Shown here piece after piece: positions 60,896 to 64,000 of a stretch of 64,000 nucleotides of DNA. The DNA comes from Pogona vitticeps. Its lineage: Eukaryota; Chordata; Lepidosauria; Squamata; Agamidae. The stretch is taken from contig NC_135783.1 of assembly GCF_051106095.1 (NCBI RefSeq), forward strand, positions 324,802,822 through 324,866,821, written 5' to 3'. The notes under the pieces were generated by a model. The model saw only the letters and a list, made by a program, of their open reading frames with translations, was not told the DNA's origin and did no database searches. Both the position numbers and the translations under genes were made by a program. Numbering within the stretch: position 1 is the first letter of the stretch; each line of letters opens with the position of its first letter.

Positions 60896-62447
60896 TAAAT
60901 GAATGAACTGACTGATCAAGTAATTGCTCCCCTAACCACTAGGACACTTCATTAGCCTTCTGTAATTTTTCCTATATATTTTTATTTAAAGCAAAACAAA
61001 AGCACTTTAATAAAATTTGTAGGGGATGTGCTTTACAGCTGACTTTCAGATTCTCATACTCAACGTGCAACACCCATTTCAGAGAAAGGGACACTTGATT
61101 TTGTCTGATGTCATTCAAGTGCCAGATTTCTACAAAATTCAGACCCAAAGTTACAATTTAAGTCCTGTTCTCACTCAGTTTGTGTTGCCTTTCTCACAGT
61201 CAAGGCAAAAATATATTCGATGAATCACTGTTTTCTTAACACTCTTTGTTCTGCTTGCCTATTGGCTGGTTTCAAAGCACACTCTTGCACAGAAGCACTG
61301 AATCATACCCAGTTGGGACTGAGGCTCCTCACAGCGTGAAAACAAGGGTTATTTTGTCAGCCAGCAACAACATGTTGCTTATGAATCAGGGAAATGCAAG
61401 AGAAGTTACCAAGCTGTTCTTGAAACAACCACAGCACTGCTCTCAGCGGAATCCAATTTTACAGTCTTGATCTTACTGCACCAGACCAGCTTGGCATAGA
61501 GTGCATGTGTGACCACTTTTGTGACACACAAAAACAGCTGCTCCTCAAGCACAACAAAAGACAGCTGCACAATTACAACACTCGCCTTGTTTTAGCAAAG
61601 GGCAACTTGTACTTTCACGGATTATCATAAAATCAAGACTAGTGAGATCCGAGCTAGACCAAATTTTATGAGAAGCCAGAAATTCACATTAATTAGTGCA
61701 AGGGTACCAATCTTTTGCATACTGTAGTCAAGTCTCATTAAACAGAACAGTACTTCATTTTTAGGGGGGTCTTTTCAAATTGTATAGCAAAGTAGACAAA
61801 TAATGTATTCAAAGTAAGTGGTATTAATTTAGGTCTATTTTCTCACTTGGGCACTATATCTATGCCTGAGCTGAGCTCCTTCAAAGTGTCGGTGGAGGTT
61901 TGTATAATTAAATACTTCCCCATACAAAGAAAGAAAGTAAAACAAAAACAACCACTGCTTCCACCAACAAAATCCACCCTACCTCTATTTAGAAAACAAG
62001 ATATCAAGGCAAAGGATTTAAAGTTAACCCAATATTTTTCTTCTCCCTCTAGTTTTCTACATTTGGAGGTTTTCATTTGTTTTGTCTCTAGAGCCTTCAC
62101 TCATGTGAGCTTCCAAAAATATGAATTTCCACCTGTGGTCTCGAGTAATTTAGCCAACACATTTGTCTACTACTTCAGTGAGAACTAAGCACTACTATGG
62201 TGGCATCTATAAAGCCTGTTTTACAATATTAGAAAATCTCATTATGTCTTATTGCTAATTATGTCATTATTGTCTTAATGCTGGAGAATGGTAATACTAC
62301 ACCTTAGCGTTTTCCTCCTAAAAGCAAGGGGACAAAGATCAGTCTTTGCTCCCTCAACTCCCCTGAGTAAACTCTTCCTTTGGGCCTTTCATCTGTCAGA
62401 TGTATTTCCTTTAAAAAAAAAACAACCCCTGAACTCTGCCTTCTGAC

Positions 62448-62593
62448 CAACATTCCCTCTAACTGCACAGCTGCACAGTGCTGTATTGGTGTAATGCACC
62501 AGCAGATAGTTTTGCTGCTCATTTGGTTCTGATTGCCTCCAAAACATTGTGAGGGTTTTGCTCAGTGCTGGTGGAAAATTAGAGGGAATGTTG
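62448..62593. mobile_element. hAT-like MITE with 8-bp target duplication, next to the STON2 exon
   Basis: Inverted ends CAACATTCCCTCTAA and TTAGAGGGAATGTTG enclose 146 bases. Flanks CTTCTGAC and TTTCTGAC match at 7 of 8 bases, fitting the 8-base target of hAT elements. It ends 100 bases from the STON2 splice donor. Confidence 0.7.
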
Positions 62594-62692
62594 TTTCTGA
62601 CATTTTTAGTCACCAGGTTAAGCATTATTGCAAGGTACTCTAATAAATTCAACATTTTTTCTAGATTACTCCATTTAAGCAGCAGTACCCAC

Positions 62693-64000
62693 CAGAGTTT
62701 TTATCAGGCAGTCGATTTATCCTCCATACAATGGAATTGAAGGCATGTTCGTATTTGGCCGTTCCTAGTGTTACTCTCATTACTGGCTCAGAACCAGAAA
62801 TGCTGGTGGATCCAAAGCTAGCACTTCTGTTCACCTTTGCTTTCAAGGATTTTTCCCCGAGAACACTATCCCGGCGGAAATTTTTCACCCATTCCTGAGG
62901 CACTGGGTAGCGGATCATCACATTTTCACAGGGGACCTGAGTTAAAGGATCTCTGTTGGAGGAGAACCCTTGTGACATCATGAGCCAGCTCTGAAGTTCC
63001 ACCTCAGCACCATTGATGTTAGCTGCCACCCTCAAAGTAAAGGGCAATGTCTTTTCGGAAAACACAGTACTAAAACGCATCAGTTCGAACCGGCAGGCAT
63101 CCAAGGGGTTAAAGAGAATGATGCGGCCAGTGGCAAATGCCTCCTCATCCACACATGAATGGAAATGGCAATTGTGCAGTTTAATCCACTTGGTGGTGGT
63201 GGTGGGTATGATGTCCTGCCGTGAGACAATTTCATTCCCTTTGACCAGGATGTCATTGAGGCCCAGCCTGCATTCTGCCAAGCCAGAAAGGAAAGTGAGA
63301 ACATGCACATGCGTCAACACATTTTGCTGCAAAATCCTGTTATCCCCTTTGGCCAAGATGCCATAGAACTCATCTTTTACGTCCACAGTGATTTCTTCCT
63401 CTTGGTAATTTAACCCCACCATGCTCAGGTCTGTAGAAGAAGCGTGCAAATCCATCAGTGCATCCTGGACTGCCTTGATGAAGCTGAGGAAGTCTTCATA
63501 ATTAGTGGTGCCTAGTTTAATTACCTGTTCCCTCTCTGCTGTGTGAGAGACAGCTGGCTTTGGCTGGTACTTCTTTTTCTCCTTGTAGGTGGTGCGGTCT
63601 ATCCTCACACTGTGTATCCTTCCATTCTCATCATAGTTCTGAAGCTTGGGCTCTGATATCTCATGGTTGATTTCAAGCTTGAATTCCCTGAAAGGCTTCT
63701 CCAGTCCCTTCTCGTAAAAGAGCTGCAAGTTCCCGCTCTCAGTCAGTTTAACATATATAGGGCCCCAGTGTCTAGAGGACATTATATTCTTTTTTTCTGG
63801 TATCCTCAGCATCATCAGCCAGCCATCTTTTCGCTGATGTGGTCCCAGACTGGAGAAGGTACTGTCCAATTCAGTTGGCATGGTGGGGTCATCATCGGGT
63901 AGGGCGGGGGTGCTCAAATGATCTGGGTCTCCAATCTGCAGCTGCTTGAGTTGCTCTACTGCATCTCTGTGCCTGAGATGTTTATTTGCCTCAAAGAAAC
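62693..64000 (-). CDS. STON2: STON2 large coding exon (partial, open at window edge)
   Basis: Open reading of 435 whole codons, running off the right edge and ending at TCTG before donor GTGGGTAC. From the edge it reads FFEANKHLRHRDAVEQLKQL, then GDPDHL. Next is the stonin homology domain (KDGWLMMLRIPEKKNIMSSR, GPIYVKLTESGNLQLFYEKG, then EFKLEINHEISEPKLQNYDE). The mu-homology domain follows (ITVDVKDEFYGILAKGDN, RQDIIPTTTTKWIKLHNCHF, GTAKYEHAFNSIVWRINRLP). Stonin 2 is an endocytic adaptor that binds synaptotagmin C2 domains through the mu-homology domain and AP-2/Eps15 through its N-terminal part, which is outside the window. Human stonin 2 is about 905 residues, so some 375 are missing here. 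Confidence 0.95.

Overview
The window is genomic DNA from a squamate reptile, most likely a lizard. The evidence is a vertebrate gene pair with GT-AG introns, set in repeats typical of squamates: SINEs with a BovB-like 3' end (the Sauria SINE type), BovB/RTE, L2/CR1/L3 and L1 LINE remnants, many short TA-flanked DNA transposons, and long CA, AAT, TTTC, CATC and TTTA microsatellites. I cannot name the species from sequence alone.

Two protein-coding genes are present, both on the minus strand. (1) GTF2A1, the TFIIA alpha/beta precursor, is complete. Nine coding exons between 32858 and 10678 join in frame to a 385-residue protein, with every splice phase agreeing. A CpG-rich promoter at about 32.4-33.9 kb carries a TATA box, and a repeat-poor 3' UTR of about 3.9 kb runs to about 6.8 kb. 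(2) STON2 (stonin 2) is partial. The last three coding exons (64000-62693, 57487-57285, 55826-55743) encode the final 530 or so residues: the stonin homology domain, the mu-homology domain and the C-terminal tail. The N-terminal part lies beyond the right edge. A 3' UTR of about 4.2 kb probably runs to about 51.5 kb. STON2 lies upstream of GTF2A1 in the same orientation, an order I recall from human 14q31.

Layout: 1-6.8 kb is downstream flank of GTF2A1, made of microsatellites, a Sauria-type SINE, an L1 tail and L2/CR1 pieces. 6.8-33.2 kb is GTF2A1, whose introns hold ten short Tigger/mariner-like elements, eight of them in 8 kb. 33.2-33.9 kb is the promoter. 33.9-51.5 kb is the intergenic spacer with LINE and SINE remnants, an AAT microsatellite, a nested BovB copy and a 541-bp imperfect palindrome. 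51.5-64 kb is the 3' half of STON2.

The two genes act in unrelated processes: GTF2A1 in RNA polymerase II pre-initiation at TATA promoters, STON2 as an endocytic adaptor for synaptotagmin. I found no convincing new gene system. The most interesting points are the Tigger-like cluster confined to GTF2A1 introns, the 541-bp palindrome, a 24-bp hairpin in the STON2 3' UTR, a glutamine tract grown by block duplication, an upstream ORF created by a microsatellite, and a palindromic ZNF143-like element in the GTF2A1 promoter. No retrovirus-like or Polinton-like element was recognised.
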